DNA from: Hypomesus transpacificus
Taxonomy: Eukaryota > Chordata > Actinopteri > Osmeriformes > Osmeridae
Length of the DNA stretch: 64,000 bases
Assembly (NCBI RefSeq): GCF_021917145.1
Contig: NC_061081.1
Span: 2,572,058 to 2,636,057, forward strand
Direction of reading: 5' to 3'
Part shown: positions 1 to 11,928 of the stretch, piece by piece
Layout of the letters: each line of letters begins with the position of its first letter
How positions within the stretch are numbered: the stretch's first letter is position 1
The notes under the pieces: generated by a model
Databases searched by the model: none
The model's input: only the letters and a program-made list of their open reading frames with translations
What the model was told of the DNA's origin: nothing
Made by a program: the position numbers and the translations under genes

Positions 1-1025
1 ATTTTGCTGCTGCCATCATGTGTTACATCCTCAATGAAGATTAATGAGCCCGTCCCAGAAGAAGCCATGCAAGCCCAAGCCATGATATTACCTCCACCGT
101 GTTTCACAGATGAGCTTGTGTGTTTGGGATCATGAGCAGTTCCTTTCTTTCTCCAAACTTTAGCCTTTCCATCACTTTGGTAAAAGTTAATCTTTGTCTC
201 ATCAGTCCATAAAACTTTGTCCCAGAATTTTTGAGGTTCATCTCTGTACTTTTTGGCAAATTCCAGCCTGGCCTTCCTATTCTTCTTGCTAATGAGTGGT
301 TTGCATCTTCTGGTGTAGCCCTTGTACTTTTGTTCATGAAGTCTTCTGCGAACAGTAGATAGTGATACCTTCACTCCTGCCATCTGGAGGTTGTTGCTGA
401 TCTCACTAACAGTTGTTTTAGGGTCTTTCTTTACAGCTCTCACAATGTTTCTGTCATCAACTGCTGATGTTTTCCTTGGTCTACCTGTTCGACGTCTGTT
501 ACTTAGTACACCAGTAGTTTTCTTCTTCTTCAGGACATTCCAAATGGTTGTACTGGCTATGGCCAATGTTTCTGCAATGGCTCTGATTGATTTTCCATCT
601 TCTCTAAGACTCACAATTGCTTGTTTTTCACCCAAAGACAGCGCTCTGGTTTTCATGTTGTTTTCACCTCTGAATACAGTCTGCATAGACAAAACCTATC
701 TTACCCAATCTGAACCTGAGTGTAGACATTCAGTGGTATTTATTGATTGAATAATGTATGTAATAGGACACACCTGGGCAACAAAACACACCTGTCAGTC
801 ACATGTTCCAATACTTTTGCTCACGTGACAAATGGGTGGGTTCGAACAAAAAGGTGATATTTTCTAATTTGTGCATCAGATCCTGATGTAAATACCTGGA
901 AATAAAAGCTGAAACGTTGATCTCTGGTTTCACATTCATCGTTTGATGTCAAGCCCAAATGTTTTCAGTCTACAGCAAAAATAAAGGAATTGGCCTCACT
1001 GTTCCAATACTTTTGGAGGGCACTG
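1..1025 (-). mobile_element. Tc1/mariner-family DNA transposon, right portion
   Basis: The element is cut by the left window edge. Its terminal inverted repeat reads, on the minus strand from 1025 inwards, CAGTGCCCTCCAAAAGTATT, and is preceded by the TA target dinucleotide at 1026-1027 that Tc1/mariner elements duplicate. A second, internal copy of the TTGGAACA/CCAATACTTTTG block lies near 804-820, about 200 bases inside the tip. That is the two-direct-repeat (IR/DR) terminal layout of many fish Tc1 elements. A transposase frame on the minus strand starts at 656. The scaffold-gene exon at 1174 is only about 150 bases away, so the element probably sits in an intron of that gene. The family is clear; the exact subfamily cannot be named from sequence alone. 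Confidence 0.9.
3..656 (-). CDS. Tc1-like transposase, partial (open at window edge)
   Basis: Reading the minus strand from the ATG at 654-656 gives 218 uninterrupted codons to the window edge, with no stop and no frameshift. The N-terminal part is a paired-like helix-turn-helix region starting MKTRALSLGEKQ, followed by a GRPRK hook (minor-groove contact) near residue 70. The first catalytic aspartate is in WTDET near residue 150. The C-terminal DDE residues lie outside the window. Full Tc1 transposases are about 340 residues, so roughly the first two thirds is present. An open frame of this length suggests a young copy, but activity cannot be judged without the rest. Confidence 0.85.
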   Translation of the reverse strand, partial: MKTRALSLGEKQAIVSLREDGKSIRAIAETLAIASTTIWNVLKKKKTTGVLSNRRRTGRPRKTSAVDDRNIVRAVKKDPKTTVSEISNNLQMAGVKVSLSTVRRRLHEQKYKGYTRRCKPLISKKNRKARLEFAKKYRDEPQKFWDKVLWTDETKINFYQSDGKAKVWRKKGTAHDPKHTSSSVKHGGGNIMAWACMASSGTGSLIFIEDVTHDGSSK

Positions 1026-1173
1026 TACATTTTATATGTATTTTGATCTTGGGTGCCTAATAATTCTGCAAATTACGCATTTGGAAAGTGAGTGGATGTA
1101 TCAATATGTTAGATCTGATTGAGGGTGTACAGTAGGTGGGTGTTTTCTCACCCTGGGTGTGTCTCTGCTCCAG

Positions 1174-4100
1174 CTTGTGGAGCTGCAGGATCAGGTCAGC
1201 AGACTTCAGTCTGCCAACGCTGACCTCCAGAGGAGGCTGACGGAGGAGAGGACTGACCCTGACCTGACCCTCGAGCCCACGAGGAGGGCGGAGGCTGGCC
1301 TAGCAGGCAGCAAGCCCAGGACACAGGTTAGACACGTAGATATAAACCAATGTCTTAGCTGCCCGGTTCAACGAGCTGGTTCAGAACCAGCCAGTTCCTT
1401 ATTTGTGTAGTTCCTTATCCTTCCACCGCATCTGAGGATCATCCTCCACTTCCTCCTAACCTTTGACTTCTGACCCTGACTTCTGACCCTGAATTTTCAC
1501 CTCTGCCTGGTAGTTACTAATGCCTTATCCGTGGCACTTTTCTCAGTAGTGATCTGTCTGAACTCTCTAACCTGTGTCTTGTCTGTCTGCTGTAGGTAGC
1601 ATCTCCTACCTCCCTCTTTTTCTCCACCCCTCCTCTAACCAGTCCCTGTTTTCTTATCTCTGTCTCCATGGACCTGTCCTCCACCTCCTCCTCCTCCTCC
1701 TTTTTCTACTCCATCTCCTCCTCCTCCTCCTCCCATTAGGCCTCTCACCCCATCCTGCCGTTGCTGTGCAGTGCTTTTTACGGGTTCTGTTCCTTCATTG
1801 CATTTTCTTTTACCAAGCCATGTGTGTCACATTCGCCTGCCACCCCATTACTGTAGCTCATAGAGAGGAAGATGAAGCAGCAGGCGGGAGGGCAGGGCAC
1901 AGCGACCCCCTCAGGATGGGATGGGGTACTGCAGGCCGACCGCAGTCTGGGCCAGGTAGGCACGGGGAGCATGTCTCGGCGGAGGGATGAGCCGCCCTCG
2001 TATGGACTTTGATCCAATCAAAGACGTTTGGGGGGGGAAAGGCATGAAATAACAGACAGCTTATCCCAAATCACAGTCGCATTATTCCCAAGTGTTGTAT
2101 TCCCAGAGTTCCTTACCTCGCCTTGCTCATGGTCTCTCTCAGGCTGTGGACGGGGGGCAGGGGACGACGGCAGACGCCAGCCCGAGGGGAGGGGAGAGGA
2201 GGGAGGGAGAGCTGCTCCGGTCTCTCCTGGACGAATGTGGTGTCCTGTCAGCCAATCAGCTCAGGTGAGACACCAGGACATCTCCATATGGCTTTCTGCC
2301 AGCTCAGGTCAAGATATCGACGTCAAAAGCAAACATTTAATGATCAGACTTGTAGGTTTTTTTCTGATGTTTATATTTGAAGAGTGATGATGAAAGGGAT
2401 GATGTTTCAGGGACGAGGTCCAGAGGCTGAGGACGGAGGGCCTAGAGCTGCGAGGGCTCCTGAAGGAGGGGAAGTCGTCCGAGAGGAAGGAGAAGGAGAG
2501 CGACGACAGCTGCCTCGTCGGCGAGGCCGACCTGCAGCACACCGTGGACAGGCTGAGGTCGGAGGCCAGAGGTCACCGCAGGGTCATCCGCCTCCTGCAG
2601 GAGCAGCTGGAGACCAACGCAGTTCCGGCAGCCGCCGACGGGGAGAGGACCCTCGACCCGGAGCTGGTCGCTGGCATGAGCCGGGAGACCGAGAGGCTGT
2701 GTGCCGAGAAGGAGGGAGCGCGGGGGAGAGGGGAGGAGGGAGAGACGAAAGGGAAGACGCGGGGAGATCAACTTACCCCCCAGGGAAGCAGTCTCCACAC
2801 CAAGGGCCGGTCACCAAGCAAGAGTCACCAACAGCAGGCATCCAAACAGGCGGTAAGGTCCCTCTCAAACGTACCGATGGATATCTCTCTTTATTTTGTG
2901 ACCTTTGTTGGTGTCTAGAGGGTCTCGTGATGTTCTTGGCTGTGTTTCAGGCGGGGCTCAAGTCTCGCCTCCCGGTTCCTGTGAGGCTGAAGAGCGAGGG
3001 CAGCAGTGGGTGGGGCAGCAGAGAGTCCGTGCAGCCGGACTGCTCCAACGAAGGACAGCACCTGGGTCCTGACCACAGAGGAGTTCACGGGTCCGATCAA
3101 AAGACGTCTCCAGACTCTGATTCCCCAAGCTCCACCCTGGACGTCAACCTTGGGTCGGCCCAGCACCCGGGGGCCAGACTGGGCATGGAGGTCAGGAAAG
3201 GCCCAGGCTCGGAGGACCACCAGGCCGCTGAGATGGAGCCCTGGCAGGGCCAGTCTGACATAGAGCTCCTGGCCCAGTTGGAGCTCCTCCACCAGGAGTG
3301 CCAGGAGAAGGAGGGGCTGGTCGTCCGATTGGAGGAGCAGGTCGCGGAGTGGGAGGAGCTCCACTCGCAGCTCCAGGAGAAGGACAAGCTGAACCGCCAG
3401 TACCTGGAGGCACTGCGGGCGGCAGAGTCCACCATCGCTTACCTGACCGCCTGCAACCTGGACAGCCAGGCAGGGGGAGGGCCACCCGCCGGCTCCGGCT
3501 CCGACCCTGCCCTCCGCAGGCAGTGTCTGGAACTGCAGACGGCGCTGCAGGAGAAGGAGACGCTCAACAGCCAGCTGGTGGAGTGTCTCAGCATGGCGGA
3601 GACGGCCATCTCCTCGCTCAGCGCCACATCGCCGTCCTCGTCCGACGGCTCGGACGGCCGGGGCGACCCCCAGGAGCTGTGCGTGAGGCTGGAGGCCGCC
3701 CTGCGCCAGGTCAACGCCTCCCTGGACGGCCGCCGGACGGCCGCGGGGCCCGGGACCGCCGGGGGCCAACGGGGCCCGGACCAGGAGCTGCAGCGGCAGG
3801 CCGACTCCCTGCAGGAGGCGCTGTGGGAGCAGAGCAGGCTCAACGCCGAGCTGCAGGAGAGGCTGAGGGCCGCCGAGGCAGGCAGCTGCCACACTGCCCC
3901 CTCTGGCCTGGAGGGCGGCGGCAACAGACAGGTGGAGGGACAGCGCGGGAGAAACGCGGCGGCGGCGTCGGAGAGGACGGGTGCGAGCCAGGAGGAGACG
4001 TGCAGGCGTCTGTCGGAGTGTCTGGGAGTCACGGAGGCAGCGCTAGCCTCTCTCGCAGTTCTCTGCACCGCCACAGGCTCCACCTTCTCTGCCGACAGAC

Positions 4101-6965
4101 TGGCTCAGACCGGTTCGGACCTCCAGACACAGCTGGACAGGCTCCAGAAAGTCCTGAAAGAGAAGGAAGCTCTGGGAGAGGCGGGCTCAGCAGGACCCGG
4201 CAGAACCTCCACCCACCAGAACCAGACACCCACAGGGGCTGGAGCCGGGGGCGCGTCCACCCAGAACCCCCACCACAACCTCTGCCTCCTCCAGAGGCTC
4301 TTCTACGAACATGCCCAGAGGATCTCGGAGCTCCAGGCCGCCCTGGAGACGCGCGATGCCCGGCTGCGGGAGCCCGGTCCTGGGGCAGCAGCCTCAGGAA
4401 ACGCCCAGGCTCAGATGGAGGCCTTGCAGAAGGCCCTGAAGGAGAAGAAGAAGACGTGCAGGAGCCTGGAGGAGAAGCTGGTCACGGCTCAGTCCATCAT
4501 CGCCCTGCACAACTCCAAGAAGCCTAGTGATGGAGCTTCACATACGGGTAAGGTGTCACCTCATATAACCCACTTGCAGTCTGGCAATGATAGGTCTGCC
4601 GGTCAGTTACTATTTAAAATTGTGACAATTCAAATATATAACTACATATAGGCCCAGTTTCCCAGATATGGATTACGCCTAGTCCTGCAGTAAGACAAAT
4701 ATGAAATGAAGATCTCCATAAAAAATAAAATAAATTGTCTAGGACTAGGCTAAATCCAGGTCTGGGAAACTTCATTATATATAACCTACTGATGACATGA
4801 CATAAGCAGTATAGAAAGCGTATACACAGGCCATACGTGCATCTGTGTTGGTAGAGATGCATGTTCACAGGTGTGTGAGGCATGAGAGCCAGACCGTACC
4901 GTATCCCACCAGAGGGAGGTTTGGCCTGGCCTTGCCGCCTGTTCCCCACAGCAAGGTGACAGCGAGCCGGCACCCGTGTGCGGCTCCTCTTGTCATGTGA
5001 CCCTAAAGCCACGGCACACACATGAGCCAGGATCAAAACGGACCTCGGCTCTCCTCGTCTGAAAGAGAGAGCGGGCAAGACAAATTGAGAGCGAGCGCAG
5101 AGGGGGGGGGGGGGAAAGAACACACACACACGGGTGTCCCGGTGGACGTGGCGTTCCTAACCCTTGGCGTGTGTTGTCCAGCGCCCCCTCCGGAGCAGGA
5201 TGAGAAGGGCGTGCAGGTGGACCAGCAGGACCTGGGTTACGAGACCAGCGGCAAGAGTGAGACTGAGGTGGATAGGGAGGAGAGCAGTAGCACAGGTAGA
5301 ACGCCTCGTCTAGACGTGCCGTCTGGACAGCCGCTCGGTGCATGTCTGTCTGCAGAGTGGACACTAACCGTGAATCCCACCTGTGGCTGCTGGAGTCTGT
5401 TTGCATGAGGAATGGGCACTACTTATTCTATAACCCACACGTGTGTGTGTGTGTGTGAGATCTGGGTCTTCTGTTTGTTCTGGTTTTTACCTGGGTTCTG
5501 GTTACGCTGTGATTAAGACATGCTTGTCTCTCTCTGCTTGAGTCTCCTGCATGGTCTCTCTCTCTCTCTCTCTCTCTGGAGTGTTGGAATGATCACTCAC
5601 TCCAAACGATAATATCTCCTGTCTGGTCCTATCCTGCTCTTTCGTGGTTCTTATGCACCCAAGCTAAACTCCTTCTTCTGTTACTCTCGACCCATTCCTG
5701 TCAGCTGGTTTTCAGATCACATCCCTTTTTGACGGTGTTTGTTTGTGCGTGTGGTTCCTCAGACATGTTTGGCGGCCTGCAGCCTCGTCCCAGCGGCTCC
5801 TGCAGCCTGCCGTCCCTGCCCCAGGACCAGACCACCTTCTCCTCCACAGAGAACCTGGACTCGGCCTCCAGCGCCTCCTACCCCAGCTCGCCCGCTCTCA
5901 GCTCCCCCAAGGTACCAGCCTGACCTGGGCTCTGCCCCCCCTCCCCCCCCCTGCTGTCAAAACCCCTTGGCCATAAATGGACATGGCAACTACCGTATTT
6001 CTTTGATTGAACGCCGCCCTCCAATAAATGCCGCCCTCCAATAAACGCCGCCCTCCAATAAATGCCGCACCAAAACATTCTAAATTAAATTAAAACACAG
6101 TATTTATTACAGTAAATCACAAGTGTATTATAATTCCCTCGAAGCACTGGCAGACACAAGTGGCTTTCTTGCTACAGGTTACAAGTTTTTTTCTCCAAAT
6201 CCACTGAAAACTAAACCCATATTGTCTATTCTTTGTTGTTTGTCTATGGTCGCACTGCATCTGCAATTCTCTAAATCTCTCTAACTAATTAAACGCCACC
6301 CTCGAATAAAAGCCGCACCAAAAATGATCATTGTGTAATAAACGCTGCAGCGTTTATTCGAAGAAATACGGTATTTTTTATTTGTCCCCGTCAAACCCTT
6401 CAGTGAAATCTTCTCCTCTTTCCACTCTTACTCCCCCTCTCTCCCTTTTTATGGCTCTCTTTCCTTCTCTCTGTCTTGACCGCTTTCTTCCCCGTTGCCC
6501 TCCCTCTCCTCTCCCCCACTCCCCCTCTCCTGCCCCAGGTGGGTCTGAAGAGCCTGCAGACGTACGAGGACTACGGCGTGTCGGAGGAGCCGGCCGAGCT
6601 CCGGGCTCAGATCGCCGAGCTGAAGCGTCACCTGGAGAGCCAGCTCAGGGTCATCGTCCACCTCCAGGCCCTGCTGCGGCCCCACTCCCTCTCCTCCGAC
6701 CCGCCCACCGGAGGGCCCGAGGGGGCCGGTGCCCAGGACGGGACCCCTGCGGGCCTCCCGGAGCGAGGGGAAGGAGGGGGGAAGGAGGGGGTGGAGAGGC
6801 AGGCGATGGAGGAGAGGATCGGGCGTCTGAGCGTGGAGCTGGAGAGGGAGAGGAGGGTGAACAGGAGCATGAGCGAGCAGCTGCAGCAGGTCCAGCATCG
6901 GAGCCGCTCCGCCTCACCTGCCAGGTAGCAGCTCTTTCTCTGTCTCTCTCCCTCCCTCTCTCTTT

Positions 6966-7028
<63 letters not shown>

Positions 7029-10000
7029 CCTCTCTCTCTCTCACCCCCTCTCTCTCTTGCTCTTTCTGTCTTTCACTTCAGCTGTCTCTTACATTCTTGT
7101 TTCTCTCCCTCCCCCCTCCTTCCTTGCATCAATCCCCTCCTCCTTCCCCGTGTCCACTTCTCCATCCCTCCCCACATCTTCTCCTCCGCCCCTCCCTCCC
7201 TCCATCCCCTTTTCACACCTCACCCCTCCCCCCTCCTCCTCCAGGATGGACACTCTGGTCCAGTCCCAGGCCCGGGAGCTGTCCCAGCTGAGGCAGCAGA
7301 TCCAGCAGAGCCGCGGGCTGGGTGCCCTGCAGCGCCACCAGCTGGAGGAGCTGAGCCGGGCCTTCGAGGAGCTGCTGCAGGCCAGCGACGTGGACTACTA
7401 CCTGGGGGAGGTCTTCAGGGAGCAGCTGGACAAGAGCCTCAATATCCAGGAGAGCCTGGAGGGCCGATTGGAGAAAGGTAGCACGGAAAGCAGGGTCGTT
7501 TGGGGTCCAGGTAGCACGGAACGCAGGGGTGTAAGGGGTAGTATAGACATAACAGGGGTAGTATAGACATAACAGGGGTAGTATAGACCTAACAGGGGTA
7601 GTATAGACATAACATGCCTGAAATCTCAGTGCAGGCAACAGGCCCAAAACTGTCACCACATACGGATGATGATAACTTCATTTTTCACAATCCATTTCAC
7701 AATGACTTGGCGCACGCCATCCAAGATGGCGGACGGGGCGAGGTCGACGGAGGAAAAACAAGCACTCCGTCGCGGTTCACTGATTTCTGGGAGACTGACG
7801 ATGAAGGCTAGCCTGTGAGAGAGAAAGAGAGAGCGAGAGATCACGGCCTTGAGAGGAAGAGAGAGAGGACGCGTGAACGAGACGGATAGAGAGGGAGAGA
7901 GCAGCAGAGTTGTGAGTGATGCGGCAGGACGGCTCCCTCACCATGTCTCTCTGTCCTCGTCTCCTAGGAGGCGGCCATCCAGATAACAAGGACGCAGCCG
8001 TGCTGGAGCTAGCGCAAAGGTACCGCTCTCTACCGCGCACACACACAGCCACACATACACATATACCTCTTCCATGAAGCCTACTCCTTAAGTGAGACTT
8101 TACACACACTTAAACACACTTTTTATTCCTTGGAGAACTTGCGTCGAGAGCTCAAAAGGAAAGTGATTTGGGCCTCAGGTTAGCATTTTAGCACGGCTAG
8201 CGAAACGGACGACCCATGATAATCCTAACCCCCTGTTTGTAGACACTAGCTACGTCCCCTGAGCAGATACATCAGCAGGTCACGCAGCTCAACGGCTCTC
8301 CCTAGCCTCGTGGGGCTCAGCTTTGGTGTAAGGTCATGAGGTCACACTGACAGAGTAGGGTTCTCGCCCCTGTCCCTGGTGCGGCCAGCCCTGGACTGCT
8401 TCACCAAGAGTCGCAGTACCAGACCTGTCAGTCGGAGGGCGACATCGAGCCATCGGACACCTTCGCCAGGCTGGAGGAGGAGATTGAGCACCTGCGCTCT
8501 CAGCTAGAGGGCGAGCGTGAGCTGCTGCAGCGACACCTCTACTTCCTGGTCCGGCAGAACCAGAGCCTGTCTGAGTGCACCAGAGAGCAGCTGGATCTGT
8601 GAGTGGACCGGAGCAGGACGGGAGCATGCGTTTGCTGTGAACTCTCTCTTCCTCCTCCTCCTCCTTCAAGATGGCTACTCCTACTCTGAAGTGGAAAATC
8701 TGAAAACAACGGATTACAATGAAGTTGATTGACAGATTTTTTTTAAACAATTTTTCCTGTTCCTTTGTGTGAACCTTTTCTTTGTCTTTCGAGGGTTTTT
8801 TTCTCCAGTTCTTGGATTGTGAGCTGACATTGGACTGAATAGAGATTGTGTTTCAGTCTGTGTGTTAGACTGTGGAAGCTGTGTAGCAGATACTCCAGTC
8901 TCTCATTAGTCCGTCCTACCTTTAAGCTGCCTAACCTCTCTCACCTTGGACTCGCCTTTCTTCTCTCGTCTCGTCTCTGCTCTTCCCTCCCTCCATTGAT
9001 CCCTCCCTCCCTCCCCTCAGACTCTCCAAGGAGCTTCAGGAGAAGACCCGTTTGGTCAACAGCCTGCAGAGTCAACTGAGGGGACAAACTCCCAGCAGCC
9101 ACCTCTCCTCTGCCTCCGACCTCTCCGACAGGGCGTCACAGGAAGCCAACGCCTCCCGCAACAGCCTCACGTCCTACGCCTCACAACATGGCCGCCCAGG
9201 CCTCCACGGTAAGCAGCTGGACCTGGACACAGCCAGAGAAACACACTGGAACAATCTGAGCTGTTTTGGTATACTTCTTTATGTATGGTATATCTTAGTT
9301 CACAGTCATGGTTTTTGCGGTAGTCTAGTCATGTGGATGTAGACACTGGTTGGACTGGCTGAATTATTACAGGGCCTGGTGCAGTTTGTGACTTACTGGA
9401 AGATTACTTCAGTCCAGGATTAGACCAGGTCTGTCCTCGCTGCATTCAATATGGATCTTTTTCCTCCCCCCCCCTGGTGAGATTGCCTGAATCTCTGGTC
9501 CTCGACCTATCTCTGGTCTGGTCGGGTAGTGGCCACGTTGTAGTAATGGCACTTCTTTTCCACTCAGGCCCATTGTGGTCCAGTCAGCCGTCCCGCAGAA
9601 CAAAGAGGGTCAGGCAAGGGCAGGACGGGTGTTCTCTTACCGCCATCCCTCCATCCTCTGCTTGGAGCTGCATTATTCAGGAGCACCTATCCGGTTTAAT
9701 CTTCAAATTGTGTTTCCCTTGAGAGGAGACAATGAGGGCTTTTAGAGAGATGCATGATGTGGGTGACTGACACGTGGGAGGAGAGAGAGAGGGGGGGGGG
9801 GGGGGGGGGGGGTGGAGAGAGAGGGGGGGGTGGAGAGAGAGAGAGAGAGAGGGAGGATGGAGAGACAGAGAGAGGGGGAGGATGGAGAGAGAGGGGGGGG
9901 GGGGTGGAGAGAGAGAAGAGAGAGCAGTGTCCAAAGCCAAAACGTTATTTTCCTGTAACGCTGCCTGCATGTGTTTTAGTTGAGAGATGCTAGCTAACGT

Positions 10001-11892
10001 AGAGTTGGAGCTCACTAACTCACAGGTTACCTGAGAACTTGGAGACACGTCGCTAAAGCAGCTGCTAGGCTAGGCTAGTACACTGCCGACAAGATAGTCT
10101 ACAGAAGCTACGCAAAAAACTACGCGAACAAGGCTAAGCGGGTCTGCGCAAGGCTTACACACAGCAATCGTTTAGCTAACGCCAGACCTGAGGAGATGGA
10201 TAAAGAGGAAGACCACCAGACAGAGAAACAGGAAGAGGTGTCTCTCAGGAGATGGAAGCAGGCTCTGGAAGCTTCTAAAAGGAACAAGGGTATTTCTGAC
10301 CCCGAGATGCTGAGGGATCCATCCCTTCAGGTGTATTCACCCTCACATTCATTGCCTTCCACCACAGGGGTGAAAGATTCCAATGGAGATCTGGCGACGT
10401 CCTCCGAGTCTGCAGCCAAGCATTGCGGGGGTGGAGCCAAAGCCGGGGGCGTGTCCGGCCGCGAGGGGAGCTCCGTCAGGCTGCAGAGGGAGAACGTTCG
10501 CCTGCAGGACCAGCTGAGGAGCAGCGAGGAGCTCAACACCACCCTGCGCAGCGAGCTGGACCTCCACCGTTCCATCCTGGACCAGAACCAGGCTCACAAC
10601 CAGGTCCAGAACCACGCAGGGCCAGGGCCAGAGCCCCAGAAGGAGGCCCAGATAGGAGAAGGACTGTCAGGCACACAGCAGGCCACAGCCCAGCAACACA
10701 ACATGAACCCAGGTACTGGACCCAAGTCTGACATAGTGGGGGGCGATCTTCACCTGGAGGTGAGGGGTAGGGTTTGGTGTTGTTAAGAGATGATCAATTT
10801 CTGCTTGGAAAAAGGCTTTTGGTCTTTGTGCAGTTTGTAGGTGTCTCTGTAGGTCTCACTGTGAAAGCGTGTGTGTAAATGTGTGTGTGTGTGTGTGTGT
10901 CTGCCCATCAGACCTGCTGGCAGAGCACCTGCTGGAGATCAGGGCTCTGAGACAACGTCTAGAGGAGACCATCCACACTAACGACCGGCTCAGAGAGCAG
11001 CTCGAGAGGAGACTGGCTGAGATGGACCGAGACCCAGGTACACACACACACTCATGTACAGTATGAATTCACTCAACATGCGTACAGTCACCCTTTTAAC
11101 ATTTCCTCAAAAGACTGTAATACTACATGTGTTTGGGCTCCAAATTGTGGGTCGACACTATCTGATTCTGGAGCTCTGCTTTGAACATTCCTAGCCATCT
11201 GTGTGTCCCCAGGACATATATTTAGTCCCTTCTTAGGTCTGAGAACCAAGGTCAATCCTACCTGACCCTGGCTGTGTGTGTGTCTGTGTGTGTGTGTCCA
11301 GCAGCCACCAGCATCTTCATCCAGGGTATGGAGGACCAGGGTCAGCTGACCAGCGAGCTGCGTCTCCTCTGGGAGCAGAACCAGGTTCTGAAGGAGCAGC
11401 TCAGCCTGGGCTCCAGAGGTAGCACGCACACACACACTCACACACACACACACACGCCAGGGGAGCTGTTTCTACACAACAATGCATACAAGTGCATAGA
11501 CGTTCGATATGACCGACACATGCGCACTCACATCATAGTTGGTATATCGCCCCTCTCATCCGCGCGCGTGTGTGTCCCAGACAAGCAGAAGGAGAATGAC
11601 AAGCTGCGCGAGGCCCTGGCCAGGAGGACGGCCAAGCTGGAGCAGAGCAGGAAGGAGGCGGAGCTTCTGAGGCAGGAACACGCTCGCCTGCAGGACACGC
11701 TGGAGAGGAGCTCCCAGCAGAACGCTCACCTGCAGGAGAGCCTGCACTACAGCAGGGAGGAGCTGCACAGGTACACACACACACACACCTGCAGGAGAGC
11801 CTGCACTACAGCAGGGAGGAGCTGCACAGGTACACACACACACACACACACCTGCAGGAGAGCCTGCACTACAGCAGGGAGGAGCTGCACAG

Positions 11893-11928
<36 letters not shown>

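Noticed and set aside
104-337. 77-codon minus-strand open frame at the left edge
   Set aside because: It is out of frame with the Tc1 transposase reading, which is open across the same DNA.
3298-4527. 409-codon plus-strand open frame rich in Gly, Arg and Pro
   Set aside because: It is the shadow of the conserved coiled-coil frame of the 2951-4545 exon, which carries the real heptad pattern.
6331-7566. 411-codon plus-strand open frame
   Set aside because: It runs through pyrimidine-rich intron sequence between two scaffold-gene exons, partly out of frame with the conserved coiled-coil reading.
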